From DASYLJ01 sp964432595 (GTDB lineage Bacteria > Desulfobacterota > Binatia > DP-6): a stretch of 64,000 bases of DNA. The notes under the pieces were generated by a model. That model was not told the DNA's origin, searched no databases, and worked only from the letters and a program-made list of their open reading frames with translations. This document shows positions 8,210-15,597 of this stretch, piece after piece. The position numbers were made by a program, and so were the translations under genes. The stretch's first letter is position 1; the number at the start of each line of letters is the position of its first letter. The stretch covers positions 1-64,000 of the forward strand of contig CAYSOF010000002.1 in assembly GCA_964432595.1 (NCBI GenBank), given 5' to 3'.

Positions 8210-8401
8210 ATGGCAAAGACCCTCTTCATTCTGAATGACGCACCTTACGGAACCGAGCGCAGCTACAACGCGGCTCGCCTCGCCGGCTCCCTCTCGAAGC
8301 GCGACGGCGAGGAGGTGAAGATCTTCCTCATCGGCGACGGGGCCGCCTGCGCGAAGGCGCACCAGAAGGTGACGATAGGAAGGACAACCCTGCGAAGTTG
8401 A
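8210..8401 (+). pseudogene. DsrE truncated at an IS91-type insertion
   Basis: The first 54 codons (MAKTLFILNDAPYG... to AKAHQKV) match the intact DsrE at 1956-2309. The match stops at about 8371 and nine unrelated codons lead to a stop. The persulfide-binding region (VCGTCMDARG in the intact copy) is lost. An AAGGAG ribosome-binding site is retained. The missing 3' part is not found on the far side of the transposase, so this is a deletion or one-ended event rather than a clean insertion. Confidence 0.85.
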
Positions 8402-8402
8402 C
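8376..8402. repeat. 27-bp imperfect direct repeat, left edge of IS91-type element
   Basis: Matches 10285-10311 at 23 of 27 positions; both copies begin TAGGAA and end GCGAAGTTGAC. It sits only a few bases after the broken end of DsrE, so it marks the junction. Confidence 0.75.
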
Positions 8403-8587
8403 CGAGCATCTACTTATCGGACCTTCCTGGCGGCCGCGCCCCCCGACCCCGGCTGGCGCGGGGCACATAACGCCTGCGCCGTCGCGAGGCCACGGGTCGC
8501 GGGTCGAGCCATCTCCTCCGGGCGCACGAGCACACTGCGGCCCCCGCCCCCTCGGGCCGCTCGACCGGACGCTTCCAAACCGTCGCC

Positions 8588-10069
8588 TTAGGCCGAGGCC
8601 TCCGGCCCATCGGGCGGCCCCCGCTCTGGCGCCGGCGCACCGTCCTCCAGCGGAATCCCGATGTGCGCGAGGATGCGAACGATCACGCTCGCGTCATCGA
8701 TCGTCGCGAGCACGATCATCCGGCCGCCGCAGCGGGGACAGGCCAGCACGTCGGTGGCAAACGCCTGGCGCATGAGGTCCGCCCACGCACGGTAACGCGG
8801 GCGGATCCGCGGTCGCCGCCCGCCGTGCGCGGGCGGCGTTGCCCCGGCGGCTGACGACGCGACAGCGTGCGCCTCGTCCGCCGTCGAACGCTCCCGCGCG
8901 ACGACCGCGGATCGCCACGGCGCGTTCGGTGCCAGCACGCCATGGTACAGGAGCAGATTCACGCGCGGCCGGGGCACCAAGGGCACCAATCGCTCGAGCA
9001 ACTCGGTCGGCGTGAACACCAGATGCGTCGTGCCGTCAGCCCACGGTCGTTGCAGGGCCAGGGCGACGCGCCCGTCGCGGAGCCGCTCGAGCCGCTGCTG
9101 GCCGAGCGGCGGCCGGCAGAGATAGCGGCAGAGTTGCCGGAGTCGCTCGCGGTCGCCCGCCCGTACGTGCACGGCGGCGTGAAGATCGAAGCCGTCCTCG
9201 TGGGCATGCAGGGGCACCTGACGGTCCACCCACGGGGCCTCCGGATCCGCGCCCAGCCGCAGCGGTCCCCGGCCCGCCCGCGGCCCGAGCGCCGCCCGGC
9301 CGCGCACCGCCGCCTGCGCCAACCCGGCCAGCGCACTCGACTCCTCGCTCAGCGGATCGACGGAGTCGCCGTCGACGGGCAGGCCCTCGAGGAGCCCGAG
9401 GCGAACCAGGCGACGGTACACCCGCCGCACCACGCGCCGTACGTCTGCATCGGTCGGCTCGTCAGCCGGCTCGAAGACGAGGCTTCCGTCGTCCCGCTGC
9501 ACGAACACCCCGTCGAGCACGAGCGTATGGAAGTGCACGTGGAGATTGAGCGCGCCTCCGAAACGCTGCACGCTCGTCACCATCCCGGTCTCGCCGCCTC
9601 GAAGCCCCCGCCGCCGCCCCTGCCGGCGATACGCCGAGCGTAGCGCCCGCACGAAGACGCCGAGCACCGTGCGGCAGAGCTGATGGTCGTACGCGAGACG
9701 ATAACGCAGACGATGCGGCACCGAGAGCACCCACTGTCGTACCGGCACGTCGGGCGGGAGCAAACGCTCGACGAGGTGCGCGGCCCGCTCCGCCATGCGT
9801 CGCCCACCACAGCTCGGGCAGAAACCGCGGCCCTTGCAGCTGAACGGCACGAGCCGCTCGAACGCGCAGTCGGCGCACCGCACGCGGGCAAAGCCGTGCG
9901 CCAGCACGCCGCACCGGAGAAACCTCCGGAACTCGGCGGTGACGAAGGCCGGCAGCCCGACGCCGTCCGTGCGTGCGCGGACCTCCGCGGCGAAGTCCTG
10001 CCAATGCTCGCGCACCACGCCGTACAGCACGCCCGTCGCGGGTGACCGCGGGACGTAGATGCCGCCCAT
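8588..10069 (-). CDS. IS91-family transposase
   Basis: 493 residues. An N-terminal zinc-binding domain has cysteines at 65, 68, 78, 84 and 87 (CADC...CKGRGFCPSC). A central HUH-type catalytic region contains LHVHFHTLVLDG (His residues 177, 179, 181) and, near residue 315, a catalytic-tyrosine segment RQLCRYLCRPPL with a single tyrosine, as in ISCR-like members. The C-terminus has another zinc motif (CPRCGGRM). Rolling-circle transposases of this type move single-stranded DNA and can drag neighbouring genes in one-ended events. The gene is intact, so the element may be active. The start at 10069 is the first good ATG. Confidence 0.9.
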   Translation of the reverse strand: MGGIYVPRSPATGVLYGVVREHWQDFAAEVRARTDGVGLPAFVTAEFRRFLRCGVLAHGFARVRCADCAFERLVPFSCKGRGFCPSCGGRRMAERAAHLVERLLPPDVPVRQWVLSVPHRLRYRLAYDHQLCRTVLGVFVRALRSAYRRQGRRRGLRGGETGMVTSVQRFGGALNLHVHFHTLVLDGVFVQRDDGSLVFEPADEPTDADVRRVVRRVYRRLVRLGLLEGLPVDGDSVDPLSEESSALAGLAQAAVRGRAALGPRAGRGPLRLGADPEAPWVDRQVPLHAHEDGFDLHAAVHVRAGDRERLRQLCRYLCRPPLGQQRLERLRDGRVALALQRPWADGTTHLVFTPTELLERLVPLVPRPRVNLLLYHGVLAPNAPWRSAVVARERSTADEAHAVASSAAGATPPAHGGRRPRIRPRYRAWADLMRQAFATDVLACPRCGGRMIVLATIDDASVIVRILAHIGIPLEDGAPAPERGPPDGPEASA

Positions 10070-10284
10070 GGGCGGCGGTCCAGCGAAAGCGCGGCCAGCC
10101 CGCCGGCGAGGTCACCGTCGCCGCGGCGCCGCGTCGGCGCATCACCGACCCGCAACGGTCCGTTGCTCGAGTTGCGTGATCCCCCCAGACGTCCCGGCGG
10201 TTCGGCGGGGAGCGACGCCTACATTTGCACCGGTACCGGAGAGGTGTTCTGGGCGATCGATTGCGGCCATGGCGATCGAGTCGG

Positions 10285-10311
10285 TAGGAACGATAACGCG
10301 GCGAAGTTGAC
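10285..10311. repeat. 27-bp imperfect direct repeat, right edge of IS91-type element
   Basis: Second copy of the repeat at 8376-8402, in the same orientation. It lies on the 5' side of the transposase gene, where IS91 elements have their termination end. Whether it is part of the element's end or the target cannot be decided from one locus. Confidence 0.7.
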
Positions 10312-10534
10312 GTAATCCCCACGCTGCTGGCTACGAGTCCGCCCGCCGGCTTGACGAACGGCCCAGCGGAACCGACGCGGCTGATGGCAGGACGCCGAGG
10401 CGGGTCGCTCATGCCGGGACGCAGAGCTCGGTGACCGGCCCAGCACGCCGGCACGGTCACGAGCACCGCGGCGGTCAGCGCGGTGCGGCTGCCGTGACGT
10501 GGAAAGGCCGCCTGCCCCCCCGCGCTGCGCTGAT

Positions 10535-10564
10535 TTGACACTTTCGAGCGGCGGGCTCTACACA
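10535..10564 (+). promoter_or_regulatory. probable promoter of the lipid cluster
   Basis: TTGACA at 10535-10540 is followed after 17-18 bases by CTACAC/TACACA. The -10 is weak, and it lies so close to the ATG at 10567 that transcription would begin at or just inside the gene; an in-frame TTG at 10573 is then an alternative start. Confidence 0.45.
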
Positions 10565-10566
10565 AG

Positions 10567-11385
10567 ATGGCCTTGCCCGCCCCGTACGCCCGAAAGTACG
10601 TCTCGCTCGGCGGCGCCGCCGTCCACTACCTGCACACCGGCTCGACGACGCTGCCGGACGTGCCGCCGGCGCTCGACCGGGGAGCGCTGTTCGTCCTTCT
10701 CCATGCCGCCGGGAGCAACGCGGGCATGTGGCGGCGCCAGCTCGACGATCTCGGCACGGCGCACAGCGTGGTCGCGCTCGACCTACCCGGGCACGGGCGC
10801 TCGGCCGGCGTCGACGGCCCGGAGTCGGTCGACGCCAGCGCCGCGATCGTGGAGCGCTTCCTCGATGCCGTCGTGCAGCGCCCCTGCGTGCTCGTCGGCC
10901 GTAGCATGGGCGGCGCGATCGCCCAGGTGATCGCCTCGCGACGCAAGCTGCAGGGCCTCGTGCTCGTGTGCTCGTCGGCGCGCTTCGCGCTGTCCGAGCA
11001 GATGATCGCCGCCACGCGCGACGTCGTCCGCGGCCGCCTTCCGCAGCAGTTCACCACCGACACGTTCTCGCCCGACACCGGCATGGATCTGATGCGCGAG
11101 GCGTGGATGGAGCAGGTGAAGACGGACCCGCGGGTGCGGCTGACGGACCTGCTGGCGTGCCAGGCGTTCGACGGCCGGCCCGCGCTGGGCAAGATCGCCG
11201 TGCCGACGCTGGTGGTCGCCGGCGCCGACGACAAGATCACGCCGGTCGCGCAGTCCGAGGAGCTCGCGAAGGGAATCCCGGACGCGCGCCTCGAGGTCGT
11301 CGCCAAGGCCGGGCATCAGGTGCCGCTCGAGCAGACGGCGGCGTTCGACGCGCTGTTGACGTCGTTCGCCGGGGGGTTGGCGTGA
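10567..11385 (+). CDS. alpha/beta-hydrolase
   Basis: 272 residues with the fold's landmarks: oxyanion region LLHAAGSNAGMW, nucleophile elbow VGRSMGGA, acid region VVAGADDKITP and the C-terminal histidine in KAGHQVPLE. This set fits esterase, lactonase or C-C hydrolase members; the substrate is not readable. It overlaps the thiolase gene by GTGA and so opens an operon of acyl-CoA-type enzymes, suggesting ester or ring-product hydrolysis in that pathway. Confidence 0.85.
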   Translation: MALPAPYARKYVSLGGAAVHYLHTGSTTLPDVPPALDRGALFVLLHAAGSNAGMWRRQLDDLGTAHSVVALDLPGHGRSAGVDGPESVDASAAIVERFLDAVVQRPCVLVGRSMGGAIAQVIASRRKLQGLVLVCSSARFALSEQMIAATRDVVRGRLPQQFTTDTFSPDTGMDLMREAWMEQVKTDPRVRLTDLLACQAFDGRPALGKIAVPTLVVAGADDKITPVAQSEELAKGIPDARLEVVAKAGHQVPLEQTAAFDALLTSFAGGLA

Positions 11386-12533
11386 GCGTCTGGGGCAAGG
11401 TCGCCGTCGCCGGCGTCTACGAGCACCCGACGCGGTTCGCGCCGGACAAGACGCAGTACCAGCTGCACGTCGACAGCGCGCGTGGCGCGCTGTCGGACGC
11501 AGGTTTGACGATCGCCGACGTCGACGGGCTCTTCACGAGCGGCGTCGGCCCGATCGGGATCATGTCGCTGGCGCAGCACATGAATCTCAAGCCCTCCTAC
11601 ATGGACTCGCAGGCGATCGGCGGCTCGTCGTTCGTCTCGCACTGCCTGCACGCGGCGGCGGCGATCGACGCGGGGCTGTGCTCGGTGGCGCTCGTCACCT
11701 ACGGCTCGACGGCGGCATCGGAGCGCTTCGCGATCGGCACCGGCGGCGGCCTGCCGTCCGACCCGCCCGACCACTTCGAGGCACCGTTCGGACCGACGAT
11801 CGTCGGCTCGTACGCGCTCGTCGCGCAGCGGCACATGCACGAGTACGGCACGACGAGCGAGCAGCTCGCCGAGATCGCCGTCACGATGCGCCGTCACGCG
11901 GGACTCAATCCCGAGGCCAAGTACCGGGACCCGATCACCGTCGAGGACGTGCTCGCGTCGCGCATCATCTCGTCGCCGCTGCATCTGCTGGACTGCTGCA
12001 TCATCTCCGACGGCGGCGGCGCACTCGTGCTGACGTCGACGGAGCGGGCGAAGGACCTTCGCAAACCGCCCGTCGTGATCCTCGGCGGTGCGGAGGCCGT
12101 TCGGCATCAGGGCATCGGCGACCGCAACCTGCTCGACATCGCCGCGCGCCAGTCGGGGCCGCTCGCGCTGCAGCGCGCGGGCGTGAAGCACGACGACGTC
12201 GACATGTGCATGGTCTACGACTCGTACACGATCACCGTGCTGGCGACGCTCGAGGCGCTCGGCTTCTGCAAGCCGGGCGAGGGCGGCGCGTTCTGCGCGG
12301 ACGGCCGCATCGGCCTCGGCGGCGCGCTGCCGATCAACACCGACGGCGGCGGGCTGTCGTCGAACCATCCGGGCATGCGCGGCATCTTCCTCGTCATCGA
12401 GGCGACGAAGCAGCTCCGCCGCGAGCGCGGCGCCGCGCAGGTGCCCGACGCGTCGCTCGCGCTGGTGCACGGCACGGGCGGCATGCTCGGGCAGCGCCAC
12501 AGCGGCGCGACGCTGGTGCTGGGGCGGGCCTGA
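11382..12533 (+). CDS. SCP-x/Ltp2-type thiolase-fold protein
   Basis: 383 residues from a GTG that overlaps the hydrolase stop. Features include VAVAGVYEHPTRFAPDKT at the start, SQAIGGSSFVSHCLHAAAAI, CMVYDSYTITVLATLEALG and GTGGMLGQRHSGATLVL at the end. This is the lipid-transfer-protein/SCP-x branch of thiolases, including the Ltp2 retro-aldolases of sterol side-chain degradation, which work in a complex with a DUF35 protein. The next gene is exactly such a partner. Whether this one does thiolysis or retro-aldol cleavage is not settled. Confidence 0.85.
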   Translation: MSVWGKVAVAGVYEHPTRFAPDKTQYQLHVDSARGALSDAGLTIADVDGLFTSGVGPIGIMSLAQHMNLKPSYMDSQAIGGSSFVSHCLHAAAAIDAGLCSVALVTYGSTAASERFAIGTGGGLPSDPPDHFEAPFGPTIVGSYALVAQRHMHEYGTTSEQLAEIAVTMRRHAGLNPEAKYRDPITVEDVLASRIISSPLHLLDCCIISDGGGALVLTSTERAKDLRKPPVVILGGAEAVRHQGIGDRNLLDIAARQSGPLALQRAGVKHDDVDMCMVYDSYTITVLATLEALGFCKPGEGGAFCADGRIGLGGALPINTDGGGLSSNHPGMRGIFLVIEATKQLRRERGAAQVPDASLALVHGTGGMLGQRHSGATLVLGRA

Positions 12534-12949
12534 TGGCGGACCAGAAGTACAAGAAGCCGCTGCCGCGGGTCGACGAGGAGTCGCGAGGCTGGTGGGAGGC
12601 GCTCGCGCGCCACGAGCTCTACGTCCAGCGCTGCCGCGACTGCGGTACGCTGCGCCTGCCGCCGCGCGCGCTGTGCACGAGCTGCCTGTCGAGCGCCGTC
12701 GAATGGCAGCGTGCGACTGGACGGGGCACGGTCTACAGTTTCACCGTGACCCACCAGAACCAGGCGCCCGGCTTCCGGGAGTCGCTGCCCTACGTGCTGG
12801 CCATCGTCGAGCTCGCCGAAGGCCCGCGCATCATGACCAACGTCGTGGAGTGCCCCGTCGACCAGGTGCGCATCGGCATGCCGGTCGAGGTGGCATACGA
12901 CGACGTCACGCCGGAGATCACGCTCGCGAAATTCCGTCCCGTCCCATGA
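12533..12949 (+). CDS. DUF35 OB-fold/zinc-ribbon acyl-CoA partner protein
   Basis: 138 residues with a rubredoxin-like zinc ribbon (Cys34, Cys37, Cys48, Cys51 in CRDCG...CTSC) followed by an OB fold (GRGTVYSFTVTHQN, YVLAIVELAEGPRIMTNV). DUF35 proteins are obligate partners of HMG-CoA-synthase-like, SCP-x thiolase and Ltp2 enzymes; they hold the CoA ester. The start overlaps the thiolase stop (TGATG), and the pairing supports a complex of the two products. Confidence 0.9.
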   Translation: MADQKYKKPLPRVDEESRGWWEALARHELYVQRCRDCGTLRLPPRALCTSCLSSAVEWQRATGRGTVYSFTVTHQNQAPGFRESLPYVLAIVELAEGPRIMTNVVECPVDQVRIGMPVEVAYDDVTPEITLAKFRPVP

Positions 12950-13599
12950 TTCTGGATCTGCATCTCCACTCCGAACGTTCCGACGACAGCCGCGCTCCGG
13001 TCGAAGCGTACCTCCGCATCCTGCAGCGCAAGCGCGAGGAGCGGCCGCTCGACGGCATCGTGTTGACGGAGCACCGCCAGTTCGACCTGCACCGCGACTT
13101 CCGTGACCTGGAAGACCAGTACGGCTTCGTCATCCTGAACGCCGCCGAGGTCGAGACCGACTACGGCCACGTGCTCGTCTACGGCGTGAACGAGGACATT
13201 CTCGGCCGCTTCGACTTCGCGGACGTGCGGTTGCCGGCGCAGGAGGTCATCAGCGAGGTGTGGCGCCTCGGCGGGGTCGCGCTGCCCTGCCATCCGGGGC
13301 GGCCGAACGTCGGCCTGTGCGCGCACTACGAGACGCGCCCGCACCTGGAGGGCGTCGTCGCCGTCGAGGCGATCAACGGCGGCAGCAAGAAGGGCGAGGA
13401 CGCGCGCGTCGCCGAGCTGATGCAGACGCACGGCTACGCCGGCTACGGCGGCAGCGATGCGCACCTGGTCAGCTTCGTCGGCATCTGCGCGACGGAGTTC
13501 GACGCCGACGTCCGCACCATCGACGACCTGGTGCGCGAGCTGCGTGCGGGACGCTGCCGCGCCGTCGATTTCCGCCAGCGCCCGGCCGCGACGAGCTGA
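12946..13599 (+). CDS. PHP-domain metal-dependent phosphoesterase
   Basis: 217 residues with the PHP metal motifs in order: LDLHLHSERSDDS, VLTEHRQFD, NAAEVETDYGHVLVYG, CHPGRPN and GGSDAHL. PHP proteins hydrolyse phosphate esters using up to three metals. Stand-alone members of this type often act on nucleotides or sugar phosphates; the substrate is unknown here. ATGA coupling to the DUF35 gene places it in the lipid operon, although its link to acyl-CoA chemistry is unclear. Confidence 0.85.
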   Translation: MILDLHLHSERSDDSRAPVEAYLRILQRKREERPLDGIVLTEHRQFDLHRDFRDLEDQYGFVILNAAEVETDYGHVLVYGVNEDILGRFDFADVRLPAQEVISEVWRLGGVALPCHPGRPNVGLCAHYETRPHLEGVVAVEAINGGSKKGEDARVAELMQTHGYAGYGGSDAHLVSFVGICATEFDADVRTIDDLVRELRAGRCRAVDFRQRPAATS

Positions 13600-13602
13600 C
13601 GC

Positions 13603-15063
13603 ATGTCTCCCGACGTAATCGTCATCGGCTCCGGCTTCGGCGGCTCGGTCACCGCCGCGCGCCTGGCGCAACGCGGGTTGCGCGTGCTCGTGCTCGAGCG
13701 CGGACCGTGGTGGGGCCCGGCCGGCGACGGCCAGCCCGCGGCCGATCGGCGCGAATTCCCGCGCGGCGTGCGCGGGCTGCGCAAGTCGATCCGCAGCGTG
13801 CGCTGGGCGCGCGGGGGGCGCTCGCGCGAGATCGTCGTCAACCGTGACGGGCTCTACGAGGTGCACGCGTTCGAGCATCTCGACGTCTTCACGTCGAGCG
13901 GCGTGGGCGGCGGCTCGCTCATCTACACGAACGTCATGGAGCAGCCCGCCGACGACTTCTTCGCGGCGTTCCCTGACGAGATCACGGCGGGCGAGATGGC
14001 GCCGTGGTTCGATCGCGTCCGTGCGATCCTGCGGCCGTCGCCGCTGCGTGCCATCCCCGAGAAGAACCGGGCGTTCGAGCAGGCGACCGTCGCCGCGGGC
14101 ATGGGGAAGCCGGAGTATCCCGATCTCGCCGTCGCGTGGGAGCGCGGGCGCAACGCCGCCGGCGTCGTGCAGTCGGGCTGCACGCACTGCGGCTGCTGCG
14201 TGATGGGCTGCACCGAGCGCGCCAAGACGACGCTCGACCTGACGTACCTGCCGATCGCGCTCCGGCACGGCGCGGAGCTGCGGCCGCTGTGCGAGGTCGT
14301 GGGGCTCGGCCGCGAGGCCGGGCGATACGTCGTCCGCTATCGCGACCATCGCAGCGGGTGCGATCAGCAGGTGGAGGCGCCGCGCCTCGTGCTCGCCGCC
14401 GGCTCGCTCAACACGATCCGCCTGCTCTTCCAGGCACGCGACCGTCACGGCACCCTGCCGTATCTGCCGCCCGCGCTCGGGAATCACTTCTCGCCGAACG
14501 GCGACCTGCTGGCGGTCGCCGAGGACACGCACACGGTGACGGACGTCGGCCGCGGCGCCGCGTTGAACGCGTTCGTGCGTCGCGACGGCTTCATCGTCGG
14601 CGAGGTCGGCCTGCCGCTGGCGGCCATGCCGCTGCCGGGCCGGCTGCGCCGTCGGCTCGGGCGCGCGGCGCTGCTGCTCGCGATGGGGCGCGACGCGTCG
14701 ACCGGCGAGCTCCGCTTCGACGGCAGCGCGCTGCGCACCACGATGGGGCGCGACGTCGACCCGGCGTTGTTCGCGGAGATCGAGGGCGCGATCGAAGCGG
14801 TCAGCCGCGGGTACGATCCGGGGCGCCTCTTCCTGAACGTCCCGTCCGGCCGCGGCGCGCCGCGCATCGGTACCGTCCATCCGCTCGGCGGCGCGTCGAT
14901 CGGGCGCACCGCCGACGAGGGCGTCGTCGACCACACCGGCGAGGTCTTCGGCAATCCGGGGCTCTTCATCGCCGACGGCGCGCTCTATCCGCGCTCGCCC
15001 GGCATTCCGCCGTCCATGACGATCGCCGCCCTGGCCGAGCGCCAGGCCGCGCTGATGCAGTAA
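13603..15063 (+). CDS. GMC-family oxidoreductase (cholesterol-oxidase-like)
   Basis: 486 residues. FAD motif VIVIGSGFGGSVTAARLA at the N-terminus, the covering segment SSGVGGGSLIYTNVM, and the C-terminal GMC signature with HPLGGASIGRT and FIADGALYPRSPGIPPSMT. A cysteine-rich insert CTHCGCCVMGC (Cys193-Cys203) is typical of the cholesterol-oxidase-like branch. Such enzymes oxidise secondary alcohols of sterols or similar lipids. It starts 3 bases after the PHP gene. Confidence 0.88.
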   Translation: MSPDVIVIGSGFGGSVTAARLAQRGLRVLVLERGPWWGPAGDGQPAADRREFPRGVRGLRKSIRSVRWARGGRSREIVVNRDGLYEVHAFEHLDVFTSSGVGGGSLIYTNVMEQPADDFFAAFPDEITAGEMAPWFDRVRAILRPSPLRAIPEKNRAFEQATVAAGMGKPEYPDLAVAWERGRNAAGVVQSGCTHCGCCVMGCTERAKTTLDLTYLPIALRHGAELRPLCEVVGLGREAGRYVVRYRDHRSGCDQQVEAPRLVLAAGSLNTIRLLFQARDRHGTLPYLPPALGNHFSPNGDLLAVAEDTHTVTDVGRGAALNAFVRRDGFIVGEVGLPLAAMPLPGRLRRRLGRAALLLAMGRDASTGELRFDGSALRTTMGRDVDPALFAEIEGAIEAVSRGYDPGRLFLNVPSGRGAPRIGTVHPLGGASIGRTADEGVVDHTGEVFGNPGLFIADGALYPRSPGIPPSMTIAALAERQAALMQ

Positions 15064-15072
15064 GGAGGAACG

Positions 15073-15597
15073 ATGGAACAGGCCATCCGCATTCCGGTCA
15101 CGCAGACGACGTCGCGACCCGAAGCCGTCGACGCGCGCTCGCTCGCGAGCCGCTCGCGTGCCGAGCTCGACGCCATCTTCGCGGCGCTGCCCGCGCCCGA
15201 CTTGGCCGAGCTGCGCGGCGATCTCCGCGGCTCGCTGATGGGCGTTCTCGGCGTCGACCGCCTGCCCTCGTGGCTGCGCGACGGCATCTACGCCGTGCTC
15301 CGCACGCCGCTCAACGTCTGGCGCGCGAAGCGGTTCGCCGGCGAGCGCGGCGTCAACCGCTGGGGCGTGGGCGAAGGCCAGTGGAGCTTCGCCGCGTACC
15401 GCGTGAAGCTGACCGTCGCGCTCGACGGCACCGGGCCGTGCGCGCAGCTCGACTACGACGTCGACGAAAACCTGCTGCCGCTGCGCGGGATCGTCGGCGA
15501 GGTGCGCCGTCTCGGGCCGGGCCTGCTGCTGGCACGCATGCACTACCGCGCCGGCTCGGCGCACGCCTGCGTGCTGTACTTCACGTTGGAGCACTGA
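15073..15597 (+). CDS. conserved hypothetical protein
   Basis: 174 residues, no family recognised. The N-terminal 45 residues are polar; the rest has amphipathic strands with GVNRWGVGEGQWSFAAYRVKL and a C-terminal LLARMHYRAGSAHACVLYFTLEH, compatible with a small beta-barrel lipid-binding fold. No signal peptide is seen. A strong AGGAGG site lies just upstream, and the stop overlaps the methyltransferase start (TGATG), so it belongs to the same operon. Confidence 0.75.
   Translation: MEQAIRIPVTQTTSRPEAVDARSLASRSRAELDAIFAALPAPDLAELRGDLRGSLMGVLGVDRLPSWLRDGIYAVLRTPLNVWRAKRFAGERGVNRWGVGEGQWSFAAYRVKLTVALDGTGPCAQLDYDVDENLLPLRGIVGEVRRLGPGLLLARMHYRAGSAHACVLYFTLEH

Larger units (their letters stand above)
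2149..8371. repeat. large diverged inverted duplication of the sulfur cassette
   Basis: The arm 2149-5333 (minus) and the arm 5759-8371 (plus) carry promoter/operator, ArsR-rhodanese, metallo-beta-lactamase, MFS-rhodanese and DsrE in the same order, outward from a shared spacer. The copies differ at many bases, so the duplication is old or the second arm came from another strain. The right arm lacks 549 bases of the metallo-beta-lactamase gene and ends inside DsrE. Confidence 0.85.
8372..10311 (-). mobile_element. IS91-type (rolling-circle) insertion element
   Basis: The unit is defined by a single transposase gene and by the point at 8371 where homology to DsrE stops. An imperfect 27-bp direct repeat lies at each edge (8376-8402 and 10285-10311). 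There are no terminal inverted repeats, as expected for IS91/ISCR elements. Exact ends are uncertain. About 190 bases of non-coding DNA lie left of the gene and 240 bases right of it. Confidence 0.65.
10070..10566. other. non-coding DNA: IS91 upstream end and flank
   Basis: About 500 bases without a gene. The part up to 10311 belongs to the element's 5' side and includes the short palindrome GCAACGGTCCGTTGC (near 10152-10166). Beyond it, 10312-10534 shows no reading frame with family features and no trace of the missing DsrE 3' end. The last ~30 bases hold the promoter for the hydrolase gene. Confidence 0.6.

Noticed and set aside
10312..10566. The missing 3' half of the second DsrE on the far side of the IS element
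   Set aside because: None of the conserved segments (VCGTCMDARG, TKRSTLEELT) can be found in any frame, so the insertion was not clean.
12790..15594. A 934-codon open frame on the minus strand opposite the PHP and GMC genes
   Set aside because: Arg/Ala-rich with no motifs, while the plus strand there encodes complete, recognisable enzymes with overlapping starts.
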